The notes below the pieces were generated by a model. The model was given only the letters and a program-made list of their open reading frames with translations, did not search any database and was not told the DNA's origin. Below, piece after piece: positions 1-11,591 of a DNA stretch of 64,000 nucleotides. The position numbers were made by a program, and so were the translations under genes. Where the stretch lies: NCBI GenBank assembly GCA_007922195.1, contig ML682091.1, forward strand, positions 414,856 through 478,855, read 5' to 3'. Source of the DNA: Podocnemis expansa. Lineage: Eukaryota; Chordata; Testudines; Podocnemididae. How positions within the stretch are numbered: the stretch's first letter is position 1; each line of letters opens with the position of its first letter.

Positions 1-130
1 AATAAAGCCCTAGCAAGCACCCTAAGTCCCAGATGCAACCCAGGGAATCACTGTCTTGCAGGGTTTAGTGCTGCCCTCTCCAAGCCCATTTACAGTTGTC
101 CATCAATTTATCAAAGTAATTGATATGCAG

Positions 131-440
131 CAGGGTGTCACTGGTGCTGGGCATACCGTGTCCAGGCCAGTGCCCCAAGTCCTGGCCCAGGTGTTGGGCC
201 CTCCACCGGCATGGGGCTGCTGGCAGGATCTGGCCTGGGATCCAAGGCTGCCAGCCAGCAGCAGCAGCAGGGACTGTATCTGGCCTAGGAGCCAAGGCCA
301 AGTGGCAGCAGTGGCTGGATCTGGTCTGGGAGTTGTGGCAGGAGCTGGCCCAGGAGCCAGGGCTACAAGCCTGCAGTGGCAGCCTCAGGGGCCACATTCA
401 GCCAGAGAATGTGGGGCAGGGAGGCATGGTTTCAGGTGGG
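131..440. mobile_element. Probable relative of the same hAT family
   Basis: Starts CAGGGTGTCACTGGTGC, close to the reverse end of the 12037 element, and continues with similar GTGCCCCAAGTCCTGG sequence. The far end and a target duplication were not found. Confidence 0.35.
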
Positions 441-903
441 AGGGTGAGTCCAGGACTGTGGCCTGAATAGATTTTTTTTAGGCAGGCACACCCCAATATG
501 CACCAGCTGTCACTCTCAATTCACATGCACTGTTTCAGATAAAACAAACAAGTTTACTGACTACAGTAAGATTTTACATGCTTCTAAGTCAGAATGAGAT
601 ACATCAAAAGACTATTAAGTCAAGGAGTTAATCACCATCAAGTAAAAGAAAACCAACATCCAGTCTATGGTCAGCTTACCACACAGGGTGGCCGCTGAAT
701 GTTCTGCAGCCAAATTCTCCCTGCCTGTGGGTAGGGGCTGGTCTGGTCTTTCATGTAGTTTGGAAGCCAAATTGCAGGGGATTGCCCCTAGCCAGGGGTG
801 TCTCTTTCTTTTAACAAATTTCCTTGACACCCCTGGGGTCAGGTGATTGACCCTGTTGGGCAATGGGCATGATTCCTTCTGCTTGAGCCAAAGGGCTCCT
901 AGA

Positions 904-1184
904 CAGTGGTGTTGCTGGCGCTGGGCACATGGGGGCTCGTGCCCTGCGTCCCAGCACCGTGCCCTGAGTGCCAGAGGCTCAGGGCTAGGCCACCCACACC
1001 GGCAGTGGCTGTCTTCCCCAGCCCCATCCTTGGCTGGGGACCCAGGGCTGGGCTGGCCAAGGTGGCAGAAGCCTGATCTGAGCCCTGCCTGGGGCCCCAG
1101 GAACCAGATTGGGCCCAGGGCCCTCATCGGACCAGGGAATGGGGCCTGGGCCCCATGTCTTTTCCTGGGCCAGCATTACTCCTG
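904..1184. mobile_element. hAT element related to the one at 12037
   Basis: Ends CAGTGGTGTTGCTGGCGC and CAGCATTACTCCTG; interior GGGCACATGGGG as in the 12037 copy. The flanking 8-mers CTCCTAGA and CTCATAGG match at six of eight, fitting an old duplication. Confidence 0.5.
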
Positions 1185-1318
1185 CTCATAGGTGATTAGG
1201 TCAGTCTGTATGCATATCTCTGGTGGGTGTGGAAACACAGCCCTGCATTTGCTTGCACCCACTGAAGCTAGGTGAGACAGAAAAAGAGTGGGTCGTCCAA
1301 AACTTGTTGCCTCCCTCT

Positions 1319-1470
1319 GTTTCTGGCATATAGCATGTTAAATGTCAAACATGTTACCTTTACCTTTAAGCTGCAGAAACTACTGCACCTACGGTTTCTG
1401 GCATATAGTATAAGTATAGAACGTGACCTGTAAGCTGCAGACACTGCTGCACCTACAGTTTCTGCCATTT
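1319..1470. repeat. Two short tandem units
   Basis: TTTCTGGCATATAG...AAGCTGCAGA...CTGCTGCACCTAC occurs twice with 60-80 base spacing, just before the larger satellite units. Non-coding. Confidence 0.55.
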
Positions 1471-1617
1471 AAAGTGCCAGATGTTTAATGTGTTAGTTGC
1501 CCATGCTGTGAAAAAACATATTAAGTAAAATATTATTTTTAAGGAAAATAATAATGTACATTAACAATAATAGACTATTCAACATAACAAAGCAAAACAG
1601 AGCATTATACAATGCAT

Positions 1618-2260
1618 TTGGCTGCAGAAATGCCAGGGTCTATGCCTAAGAGATTTGTCCATGCCCTGTAGCCACGGTGCCTGTAAAATGGTGTATTGGA
1701 AGGTAAGAAATAACCTAGGCTGATTGATAATAACACAGCATTATGCCAGGCACTCTAATCTAGGCACATCATCCCTGCCTGTGTATTGCACTCACATTTC
1801 CTGCATACCCTGTATTTTTGCCACCTACAGTGTTAGGTCCGGAAAATGTTAACAACAACAAGCAGTTGTGTGGCACTTTAAGACTAACAGATTTATTTAA
1901 TCTGTTAGTCTTAAAGTGCCACACAACTGCTTGTTGTTTTTTTACTGGACTAGACTAACACGGCTATCCCTTTGGAAATCCGGAAAATGTTGCCTGCAGA
2001 AACACCAGGGTATATGTCTAACAGACTTGTCCCTGCCCTGGAGTGACGGTGCCTGTAAAATGGTGCATTGGGAGGTTAGAAATAACCTGTGCTGACTGAT
2101 GATAACACAGCATTATGCCAGGCACTCTAAGATAGGCACATCATCCTTATATATCACACTTACATTTCCTGTAAACCCTGCGTTTCTGACACCTACAGTG
2201 GTAGAACTGGAAAATGTTGCCTGCAGGAATGCCATGGTCTATTTCTAACAAACTTGTGAA
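1618..2260. repeat. Tandem satellite-like units of about 230 bases
   Basis: Unit 1 (1618-1850) and unit 2 (about 1985-2215) share CAGCATTATGCCAGGCACTC, GGTGCCTGTAAAATGGTG and CATTTCCTG; a third unit starts near 2217 and stops after about 45 bases. The Penelope insert 1851-1978 sits between units 1 and 2. Confidence 0.7.
1851..1978. mobile_element. Small snapback Penelope-tail insertion
   Basis: Bounded by the 13-base duplication TCCGGAAAATGTT (1838-1850 and 1979-1991). The insert is nearly a perfect hairpin: the arm from 1864 to 1893 is complementary to the arm just after it (1898-1930), followed by GACTAACACGGCTATCC. Confidence 0.75.
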
Positions 2261-2424
2261 TACCATGAAATAAAATAATATATTGTAATGAAAAAAATAA
2301 GCCTTAGCTTGTCCCTGCAGGGTCAGTGGTCGACGTCCCCTCAGAGCTACGCACACACAGCTATACATACGACCCTGCACCTACCTCCTCCCCAGTCCCT
2401 TCTTTTGCCCAACTCTGAGTAGCG

Positions 2425-3046
2425 GGCTGTGTTCACACACAAAGTGCTTGTTTCGAAACAAGCCGTTTTGAAATAATGTGTTATTTCAAAACACCTTATT
2501 TTGAAAGACAAAAAAGTGTCTTTGAAATAAGAGAAATGAAATAGCACGTCCACAGTGTGGACATGCTATTTCACTTTGGGGGAGCTGCAGACCCCTGCGG
2601 GGTGAGAGGAACTGGCGGCTCATCCCGCAGGGGTCTGCAGAGGGCTGCAGATGCTGGTGGGGTGAGTGCAGCCCGGAGCCTCACCCCGCCGGGGTCTGCA
2701 GTCCGCTTCTGCCGGCCAGGGGACACCCCTCAGCACCCTGGCCAGGGTGCTGAAGGTGTGGCCCTTCCTCCCAGGGTGCTTAGCACCCTGGGAGAAAGGT
2801 CAAATGTTGTTTCAGAACCGTTTGTTCTGAAACAACATGTCCTCATGGGGTTGTTTCGAAACCACTGGTTTTGAAACAACCTTGTTTCAAAATGGAAGGA
2901 GGTTTAAGCCATTTCGAAACATGGCTCCCATTTCGAAACAAGGGAACCCCTTGTTTCAAAATGGGAGTATGTCGTGTGGACATGCTGTTTCTTATTTCGA
3001 AACAACCTCTGTTGTTTTGAAATAAGAAGCTTGTGTGAACACACTC
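2425..3046. mobile_element. Palindrome-rich DNA transposon copy 1
   Basis: Terminal inverted repeats GGCTGTGTTCACAC / GTGTGAACACACTC with a 3-base duplication GCG at 2422-2424 and 3047-3049. The interior holds many copies of the palindrome GTTTCGAAAC and a perfect hairpin around GTCCACAGTGTGGAC. No transposase; a non-autonomous element. Superfamily unresolved: 3-bp duplications occur in PIF/Harbinger, CACTA and Academ groups. Confidence 0.75.
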
Positions 3047-3896
3047 GCGGGAACAGAGAGAGGGTGCAGAATGTAGGTGAGTGGCCCATCTCAAAGAAGG
3101 ACTCTTACCAGTTAGTAAGCCCCCCTTTCTTCTTCAAGCACTGCTCACATCTTTCTGATATAGGTGACTGCTAGCCGTATTTAGGATGGTGGATGGAGTT
3201 ATTGTCTTCCTGCTCTGCAGACCGCTCTGTCCAGCTCTGCATCATCTTGCTCTTGTTGAACAATTGCATGATGCGGCATGAACATATGCACTGATGACCA
3301 AGACACTTTTCTGCAGATCACCTGGATTGGGACTGGTGCAAGAAAAGCCACAGAGGATGTGTGGGCTCTTGTTCAGTGTGCCCTGACCCTCTCAGGGAGG
3401 GGAGTGTTTGATCTTTTGTAAGAATCCTTAACACATTTCACTATCCAAGCCGAGATGCACTGTGTGGTTACTGTCTTGCCTCTTTTGGGTTTTGCGACTG
3501 CCATGAATATGTGGGATATTTTGTGAATGGACATGTTTCATTTAATATAAGTCCATAATGCCCTTCAGACACCAAAGGTATGCCATTTTCTTTGATTCTG
3601 TGTTACCTGGGGGTCAGGGATGAAAATAGGCAGTCAGGCATCCTGGTTTAGGTGGAACGGAGAAACCACGTTGGTTTAGAAGGCCAGATGTGCATGCAGC
3701 TGCACCTTGTCCAGATGGAAAGTTGTATATGGCAATTCAGAAGACAGGGCCCTGGGCTCTGAGGCCCGCCTGGCTGAGGTTATTACACCTAGGAAGGCTA
3801 TCTTCCAGGACAGAACTAGAAGGGTATGTGAGTCAATAGGCTTATAAGGCGGTTGAGTCAGGGCCTGGAGTACCACATTCAGGTGCAACTGTGGAG

Positions 3897-4810
3897 TAGA
3901 GGCTTGTGTGGCACGGCCTGACTCTGGAGCTCAGAGGCCAGCACAGCTTGGCAGCTGGCACGGCACAGCTCAACTTGGCTGGGCTGCAGGCATGGCATGG
4001 TGGGTGGCTCAGGCCAACTTGGTGCAGCACAGCTTGGGGGCCAGCCTGAGTCTCAGCCAGCAGCACTGCCACCACCACTGCCTGATGTTCCAGCCAGTAT
4101 GATGGGTGGCTCAGGCTGGCACAGCAACTGGCACAGCTCAGCTTGCCTGGGCCAAACCTCAGGCAGCAGCACTGGCCAAGGTGCAGGCTGGCTCCCAACT
4201 TGCACTGCACCGCATGGGCCTGAGCTGCCCACCACTTTGAGCCGTGCCTACAGCCCAGCTTGGAGAGGGAGCCACAGACTGGCTAATTCCAACTTGGCTG
4301 CTCTGCAGTGTGCTGGCTTGGCTCCATATAGACACTCAGGGTGTGGACTACTGACATTTGGGGCATAGGACTTTTGGATCTGGCTTTTGGGCCCAGAAGC
4401 AGATGGTCCAAGGTAGGACGACTGCGGACCTAGAACCTGAAGCAGACTACAGGGCCAGGACGAGAAGCAAACAGGGATGTGTGGTGCTTCGGATCGGGAC
4501 CAATGCCCAACCAGGTTAAGCACAATTGCGAATAGACTTTGCAAGGGACTCTGTGGGTGAGGGAGGGTCAGTGGTCAGGGCTTTTCTGTTCCTGTGTTTT
4601 ATTAGTCACCACTCTTATTTGTTTAGGTACCCGTTAATTGTGTAAAACTCCTTTAGGTTGGGGCCTACCACCTTCCTTAATAAACTTGTGTTTTTTACTT
4701 GTTTGAACTCACCTGAGAAGTGGTGGTGGTATTCTGTATCTTTCAACTTGGATTGATAGATCTCTAACACAGGGTCCAATACCTGAGAGGGAGGTATTGA
4801 AACAGGAGCT
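3897..4810 (+). mobile_element. LTR-like insert inside the rearranged DIRS copy
   Basis: The left part is built of imperfect repeats of GGCACAGCTCAGCTTG type; the right part has AATAAA at 4679 followed by CTTGTGTTTTTTACTTG and a U5-like stretch. It replaces DIRS sequence. Ends are uncertain and no genes are present. Confidence 0.35.
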
Positions 4811-5107
4811 CTCTTATTATTGTGAGAGAGAGAGAAATTTTCCTGCAACAGCAGGGTCCTGCACGCTAGGGTGTAAGGGCACTGTTATTGGCTCTGCTGA
4901 AGTGATTGCTTGACCAAACAAAGTATCAGTAGGCCCTGTGGGAGAATGAGCCTCCAACCCCACATGAGCATAAACACAGTGCAGGAGGTCAAAATGTGCT
5001 GTAAGGTCCCTGTTGTAGGAGTGGGGCATGGGGTTCAAGGCTCTGTCTGGTGCCAGAGGACACAGGGCTGAGCTGAGTGGTACTGCAGGGACCTGTTGGG
5101 GTCTCCT

Positions 5108-5173
5108 GTGGAGACCATTCACAGGGTCAATATCTATACTGTGGAGACCATTCACAGGGTCAATATCTATATG
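5108..5173. repeat. 33-base tandem duplication in DIRS gag
   Basis: GTGGAGACCATTCACAGGGT followed by CAATATCTATA occurs twice in direct succession. Confidence 0.8.
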
Positions 5174-6066
5174 GTGTTGGTACTGAGCGCTGTGGATAAG
5201 GTCGTTTAGTTCTTCTCGAGGAGCCCTCCTTGGGGCTCAGGGATTGAGAAACTTCACAGCTCCATGTTTGATGTGCTGGAGAGGCACCAAGGGGAGGACT
5301 TAATGGATCTGGGACCTTCATGGGTAGCCGGCTCAGGTGCAGGAGAACTCGGCACCAAAATTGGTGATGGAGTCTGATATCTCTGTCGGAGTGACCAGGC
5401 TTCTGACATGAAGGCCAATTTACCCCTTTTCTTGGGGGGCATGGAGTGGGAGGCGTCAGCAGAAGGAGAAGAGCCTTCGCTGCCTCAAAGGCCTCTGGGG
5501 TGGAAGGGACTGATACTGGCTCCTGCCGGTCCAGAGGTAACCACTTGATAGGGGATGTAGTAGAGCAGCACCAGTGCTTTGGTACCACTACTGGTACCAA
5601 GCCTGTCTTCCTTTGCTGTCTGGGAGAGCAGTGCTGGGTAGGCTCTGGTGCCGAGCTGGCACGTGGTGCCAAAGGAGTCCCTGAAGCTTTGGGGGTAGGC
5701 TGCCACACTTCCTCTGAGGCCAATGCAGGGTGCCTTTGCTCTCTGTCTTTTATGGTCTGTGGTTTGAAGGACCGACGGATACAGCACTCGGTGACTAAAA
5801 TGGGTTTCACCCAAGCATCAGAGGCACTTCTTGTGGGGGTCGTCCTGCAGGAAGGCCTTGCCACAGGTAGCACAAGGTTTGAACCCTGGCTTGGCAGGCG
5901 ATGAGTGGGAGCGATTTCCTTGCTCTGAGGTTTTGCAGAAAATGGAAGCAAGGAGGAACAGGGCTCCAGCCATATATATAGCCACAGGGTGGCCAGGGAG
6001 CAGTGGCTGCCAGCTCTGTTTTGACAGGCTAGGGCAAAAACCAATCATGCTGCGGCATGGATACAC
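5160..6066 (-). pseudogene. DIRS gag (diverged subfamily)
   Basis: Frame from 6066 reads to a Cys-rich knuckle (FKPCATCGKAFLQDDPHKKC), then shifts frame near 5,815 to TECCIRRSFKPQTIKDREQR and a long Pro/Ser-rich region down to 5160. The residues match DIRS gag order (knuckle, CxxC-like, basic block). One frameshift separates the parts. Confidence 0.55.
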
Positions 6067-6110
6067 CTATTACTGAATGTATCCAAGCAGCACTCGAAGA
6101 AAAACAAGTC

Positions 6111-7026
6111 TTTACAGCAGAACAAGCAATCAGGAACAATCCAACAGAAGACACTTGCGCCATAAAATTTCAAGTGTTAGAATTAAAAACCACATAAAGA
6201 ACCTCCCCAAGTAAAATATTAGATCCCTGATTAAAATAATACCTATTTACTTATCAGAAGGTATTTGTTATTAAAGTAACCACTATATAGCACAATGAGA
6301 TGTAGCCACGTGTGATTCAGGGAATCACGGCAGATCAGACAATTTTCTGTGTGTGCTCTCATGAGACTTTATATTCACATGTAAATTGGGAAGCTGGTGG
6401 CTAAAAAATTATTCCTTGAATCAAGTCCCCTGTAGTCTCACAGACGGATATATCAGAAAGATAGGAGCTGCTGGCTTTAGAAATTGGGATGGCTGTGCCT
6501 TTAAGAAGCCAGGTGCCTTTCACAAGGTAGCCTGGAAGGCAGACCCCAGCATCTCAGTAAAACACAAATTCCTGTAAGTGGGAAAAGAATAAAGCCCCTC
6601 CATGCACATTTCTGAACTCAGGGGTAAGGATTCTTGCTGCTAGGGACACTAGTCCACCCTCTGCCCCTCTGTGGGGGGAGTTTGTGCCCTTATTCTAAGA
6701 GCTGGCAGCTCTCAGCCCAGGGCTGGACACTGGCTTCTCTCCCCCCCACCCCCAGTAGCTGATTTGGCTCCTCGGCCCTCTCCTGCCCCTGCCTCTGAGT
6801 GTCCCAAGGCCAGTCACACTTCATCCCCTGCACACACCCTGCCCAGCCTCCCCAGCAAAGTCACCCCTTTTGCCCCCCTTGAACCTCTTTTAAAAAGAAG
6901 GAGCAAAAACTGCAGAGAAGTAAGGGCAGGAGGATGAGTAACTTCAGCAGAAAAGCCACAGGGAATGTTACTGAGCATGCTCTGTTGCTCTGAGCAAGTG
7001 CAAAAGATACATAGTAATGGTTGGTT
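6111..7026. other. Intergenic, unassigned
   Basis: Between two DIRS copies. Moderately AT-rich to 6,600, then C-rich. I see no exon, terminal repeat or RNA gene. Confidence 0.4.
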
Positions 7027-9262
7027 ACTCACCAGTAACCATCCTTCTCCTTCGAGCACTGCTCAGATCATTCAGTTACAGGTGACTGCTAGCCATATCC
7101 AAGGATGGTGGGAGGAGTTACAGCCTACCCATACTGAGTACAGCTCTGCCCAAAACGGCATCGTCTCTAGGCTGTTGGACGATGGCATAGTGCATCATGC
7201 AGGTGTGTATCGACTGCCACGTAGCAGCCCTGCAGATCTCTTGGATCGGGACCTTGGTGAGGAAGACTGTGGAAGATGCCTGAGCTCTGGTAGAGTGGGC
7301 TCTCACAGTCTCTGGGAGAGGCGTGTTTGACTTCTGTAGCAGTGTTTGATGCAGTTTACAATCCATTTGGAGATGCTTTGAGAGGACACTGGGGAGCCTC
7401 TCATGTGTTTGGTGACCGCCACAAACAACTAGGAGGTCTTGCAAAAAGAATGTGTGCGTTCAATATAAATTAGGAGCACTCTTCTCACATCCAAGGTGTG
7501 CCACCATCTCTGGTTTTCTGTAACTTGGGGGTGAGGATAGAAAACTGGCAGGCAAATTTCTTGATTCATGTGGAAGGGAGTGGCCACCTTGGGCAGGAAG
7601 GAAGGATGGTGTCGGAGGACCGCCTTGTCTGGAAAGAATATCATATATGGGGGTTCAGAGGAAGGGGCTCACAACTCCAAAACCATTCTAGGTGAGGTGA
7701 TCGCTACCAGGAAAGCCACCTTCCAGGATAACACGAGCGGAGTAGCTGAATTCAAGGGTTCATAGGGCGGCTCTGTCGAAGTCCGTAGCACAATGTTCAG
7801 ATCCCACTGAGGGGTGAGCTTACGAGGGTGGGGAAGAGCTTTTCCACCCCTTTTAGGAACCTGTGAGATATGGAGTGTGAAAAGACTGGGGCACTGTAAA
7901 CTCTTTGATGCAAGGCCGAAACTGCCGCTAAGTGGACTCTTAGTGAGGACAGGGATAGGTCTTTTTCTCTTAGGTCTAAGAGATAGACTAGAGTTGTATG
8001 GATTGGTGTGGAGATAGGGTCTATGTCTTTGCCATGGCACCTAGTGGAAAAGCTCATCCACTTTGTGATGTAGGTGGACCTGATGGAGGGTGTTCTGCTA
8101 CCAGCGAGGATCTTTTTAACCCTATCTGAGCAGCACCTTTCTTGCTCACTGAACCAGAGATCATCCAGGCCGTCAAATGTAGGACACCTGGGTTCGGGTG
8201 CCAAAGGCATCCTGAATCCTGTGTTAGGAGATCCTCCCACTGAGGTAGGTGGAGCGGGGTCCTTATGGACATGTTCTGCAGGAGCGGGAACCAGTGTTGT
8301 CTGGACCAGTCCGGATGATGTATGCTCCATTCTCAAGGACCTTCAGTAGCACTCTGTGGGTCAGGGGAAATGGCAGGAAGGGCGTACATACATCAGGGCC
8401 CCTGACCAACTGAGGAGGAAGGCGTCGCTGAGAGAGCCCTCCTTCCAACCCCAGAGGGAACAAAATTGAGGGCATTTGTGGTTTTGTTCCATGGCAAACA
8501 GGTCCACCTGGGGGGGTTCCTATCTGTTTAGCAGCAGAGAGAACACCTTGTAGTGGAGGGACCACTCGTGATTTGCTTCTGCATCAGGGCCAGGTTTGGA
8601 TGCCCATGGTGGGCTGTCAGGGTTGCCTGTCCTGGTACCCTTCTCGGGACAGCTGAGAGGCTACCCGGTGACTGATGAGCTCGGTGCTGGGGTGGTACCG
8701 TTGCGGGTCGAGGTTTTGATCCTGGTACTGATGATCAGTGGTGGGGGTCCTGAGACCGAGCCGATTGAGGTTCCGGCGGAGCACTCAAGGCTCGGCCAGT
8801 CTTGGGGGTGGGGCTTCACTCCCTGAGATCAAGAGGAGGCGGCACTCCCTTTCCAGCCGAGTCCTCCACTTGAAGGACCGGCAAATGGGGCACTCTGCCG
8901 CAAGGTGGGACTCACCCCGGCAAGTGAGACATTTGTCGTGTGTGTCGTCCATTGGGAAAGCCTTGCAGCACCCTAAGCACGGCTTGAAACCAGGCATCTT
9001 GAATTTCATGCAAAAACAGGCACTTGTGTTTCTCAAGTTTACGCTGATCCGAAACCGACGCTGATGGCGGAAAAAGGAACTGGGAGGGTCAGGGTCATGG
9101 TCACCTATATAGCTGTGGTCGTGGCTTGGAGGGAGCATTGGCCATGCACCCTGACCTGACAGGCTAATGCTAAAGACTTTCCGAGCTACTGTGCGCTGTG
9201 GCACGTAGACACCTGTAACTGAATGATGTGAGCAGCGCTCGAAGGAGAACAGAGACTGCCAG
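7027..9262 (-). mobile_element. DIRS element, internally deleted copy
   Basis: Reads on the - strand with both DIRS ends present: TTCTCCTTCGAGCAC near 9,250 and the inverted counterpart at about 7030-7075. Recombinase sequence spans 7118-8565 (SIRSTYITKWMSFSTRCHGK, LLDLREKDLSLSSLRVHLAA, QEICRAATW) and gag spans 8785-9204 (FKPCLGCCKAFPMDDTHDKC, CPICRSFK). The whole reverse-transcriptase region between them, about 3 kb in the copy at 26.4 kb, is absent near 8,600-8,780. Confidence 0.82.
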
Positions 9263-9799
9263 GTGATACTTTTTCACACTGTGAGGCAAGAGAGAGATAT
9301 GGCTTCAGGTGACAGTTCTTAGGGGTGCCTAGCCCCCCTGAAGATCAGGCTGGCTCCCACCTCTTCAGGTCTTTCCTAGCAGCTTAGTGTGTTGCCACTG
9401 TTAGGCAACCTGCAGCTTAAGTCATGCAGGCAGAGTGCCCTTTAAATCCCTTTGAAGGCAGACGCTGGTGATTTATGCATGTTTTCAACCTCCATGAATG
9501 AGATGGGGAGTGCCAAATCAAAATTTGTCTTGGGGTGCCACAATCCCTTGAGCTGGCCCTGGGTGAGACACATTTGTGGATATGACATGTAAGAATTTCA
9601 TACCTGTACATGTGTATGACACTGCAGGACACATACTACCATGACAATAATGTTCTATATGTCATGACCCTTCCAAAACCATCTTACCTGACAGAGTTTG
9701 CATTAGACTGCACATAGTCACACTGTAATGCTGAACATGACTGACACACAGATCACACCACAAAGGTGTATGTGGTTGCAGCACATCACAATAGCCTTT

Positions 9800-9953
9800 T
9801 AAACCCTCTGCGCTGCACCCTGCGGATGCCTGCAATCCCCTCCCCAAGTGAAATAGCATGTCCACACTGTGGACATGCTATTTCGCTCCCTTATTCGCTC
9901 CCTTATTTCAAGGAAAAAGTTTCAAAACAAGCCCACCCTGTGTGAACATAGCC
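9800..9953. mobile_element. Palindrome-rich DNA transposon copy 2, truncated
   Basis: Right half only: the GTCCACACTGTGGAC hairpin (about 9859-9873), TTTCAAAACAAG, and right terminus TGTGTGAACATAGCC at 9939-9953. The left terminus is missing. Confidence 0.6.
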
Positions 9954-11590
9954 AAGGGCTTTCATCTGGCTGACAGTGCTGCTGCAGGAGCCTGGGAGCT
10001 GGGGATGGCCAGGGCCCTTTTAAATTTCCTGCCCTGTGCATAGCCATGGGGGTGTGGTTGGCTTGACCAGAAAGCTGTTCAGATGCTGAATTCAGCCCCT
10101 TTCCGGTGAGGAGGGGGGGGCTGATGAAGGGGTCACAAAATCAGGTCAGGGATTGGGGAGCCCTGCACAGTGGGTCCGGGAAGGGGAGTTCCTGAGATAG
10201 GAGCTGGGGAAGTGGGTAGGAAAGGGATCCTGCAGGGAAAGGAGAGGGGGATGAGGAGAAGAGCCCCACGGGATGAAGAGAGAGAGGAGGGGGGCTGGGG
10301 AGAACAGCTGCATGGGGGCAGGGGGAAGAGCCCTGTGGATAGAGGGGCAGGAGGAGAGGAGTCCATGGAGAAACAGAAGGTGGGGAGGGGAGCTGAACAG
10401 GGAAAGAGAAGGGAAGGGTCTTGGGTAGGGAAGCTGACCCCATAGGTGAGGGAAGGGGGGTGTAAAGGAGCCATGGAGGAAGGGCTCGGGGAGCCAGCAA
10501 GAGGTGGAGGTGAATGGAAGTAGTGGGGGGGGGTCTCACCACCTGGCCACACAGCTTCCTTGTCACCCTTCCCCTGTCCTCCCCTTTCACCTGCCCCGGG
10601 ACACTCCCTTGCCAGCTTTCCTCTACCCTCCCTCTGCCACATTCCCTTAATTCAAGCCAAATCTGACAAATAACTGAATTTAATAAGCATTGCAAGTTGT
10701 GAAACAGTCCTAGCTTTCTGCAATCTTCAAACTTATTCTGCGAATTGGGCTCTAAACCTGGTTTTTGAAGTCATTTAACAAAGCATTTGCACCATCATTT
10801 TTCCCACTCTCTCAACAATAGCAAAAACAACAACTAAGGTAAATGGAGAATGGGCCCCCCCCATTGTGGGGAATTATTCTGTCTCATACACTACCCAGGT
10901 GGAACTGGGTAGCAAAAGGATCTGAGTCCTCGCTCCCTCTCCCTTCACTCAGAGCACGCCTGACCTCAAGGGCTCCTCTTCCACTCTCCTGTGTGGTGGG
11001 GTCCCTGTAACCACAACAAGGCTAGGCCCCAGATTCCAGAGTGGCTCAGCTCCCAATCTTGTTGTGGTCCCATGGGTCAGGCCCTAGGGTGTCTCCACTC
11101 CAGGGTGCTAACTCTGCCATGGGGTCTTCCTTGACCCCCTAATCAGTGCACATCATTCAAGGCAATAGAATTCATTAAATGAACAGAAATTAAAAATCAA
11201 ATTAAAAAATAAGAAAAGAGGAGAAGGTTAGAGGCAAACACCACTCCCTGGTACGGGGGCACCACACATAGCATCCCTGAGGTGTAAAGGGTGTTCACAG
11301 CCTGTTCCTCTCACGTCTCAGGTCTCCAGTCCAGGTCCTGGTAGTGGCCACAAGCCCCAGGATCTAGGGGGCAAGGCCCTTCTCCCCAGCATCCACCCTG
11401 CTATCACGGTCATGATCCCCCCTCTCAGTCTGGCCTGCAAGGGCCTCTTAGCTGGGGATGCTCCACTGGGCTGGGCCCTGCTTGGTGTCCCCCTTGCTCT
11501 TCCCAGCTGCTCCAGCCACAGCCCCTCAGTAGTGGGCCAGCCTGGAAGACTTTGTTATGAGGAGGAGCATTGTGATGGGCACGCAGACCC
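9954..11590. other. Intergenic with a purine-rich tract
   Basis: 10,090-10,540 is G/A-rich on the + strand (about 450 bases); its apparent long frames are compositional. The rest holds no recognisable gene; 10,850-11,590 has the texture of an old repeat. Confidence 0.5.
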
Positions 11591-11591
11591 T

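Larger units (their letters stand above)
3075..6110 (-). mobile_element. DIRS element, diverged and rearranged copy
   Basis: The 3' end (CTTCTTCAAGCACTGCTCAC, 3130-3150) and recombinase C-terminal part (LLVLSWKIAFLGVITSARRA at about 3760-3830) lie on the - strand, and gag (KPCATCGKAFLQDDPHKKCL near 5820-5880; RRSFKPQTIKDREQR) lies at 4.85-6.1 kb. Between about 3,895 and 4,810 unrelated LTR-like sequence replaces the rest of the recombinase and all of the reverse transcriptase. The gag differs clearly from the other copies, so this is a separate DIRS subfamily. A 33-base tandem duplication sits at 5108-5173. Confidence 0.7.

Noticed and set aside
10133..10695. Two overlapping proline/serine-rich - strand frames
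   Set aside because: They follow from the purine-rich tract on the + strand; no protein features.
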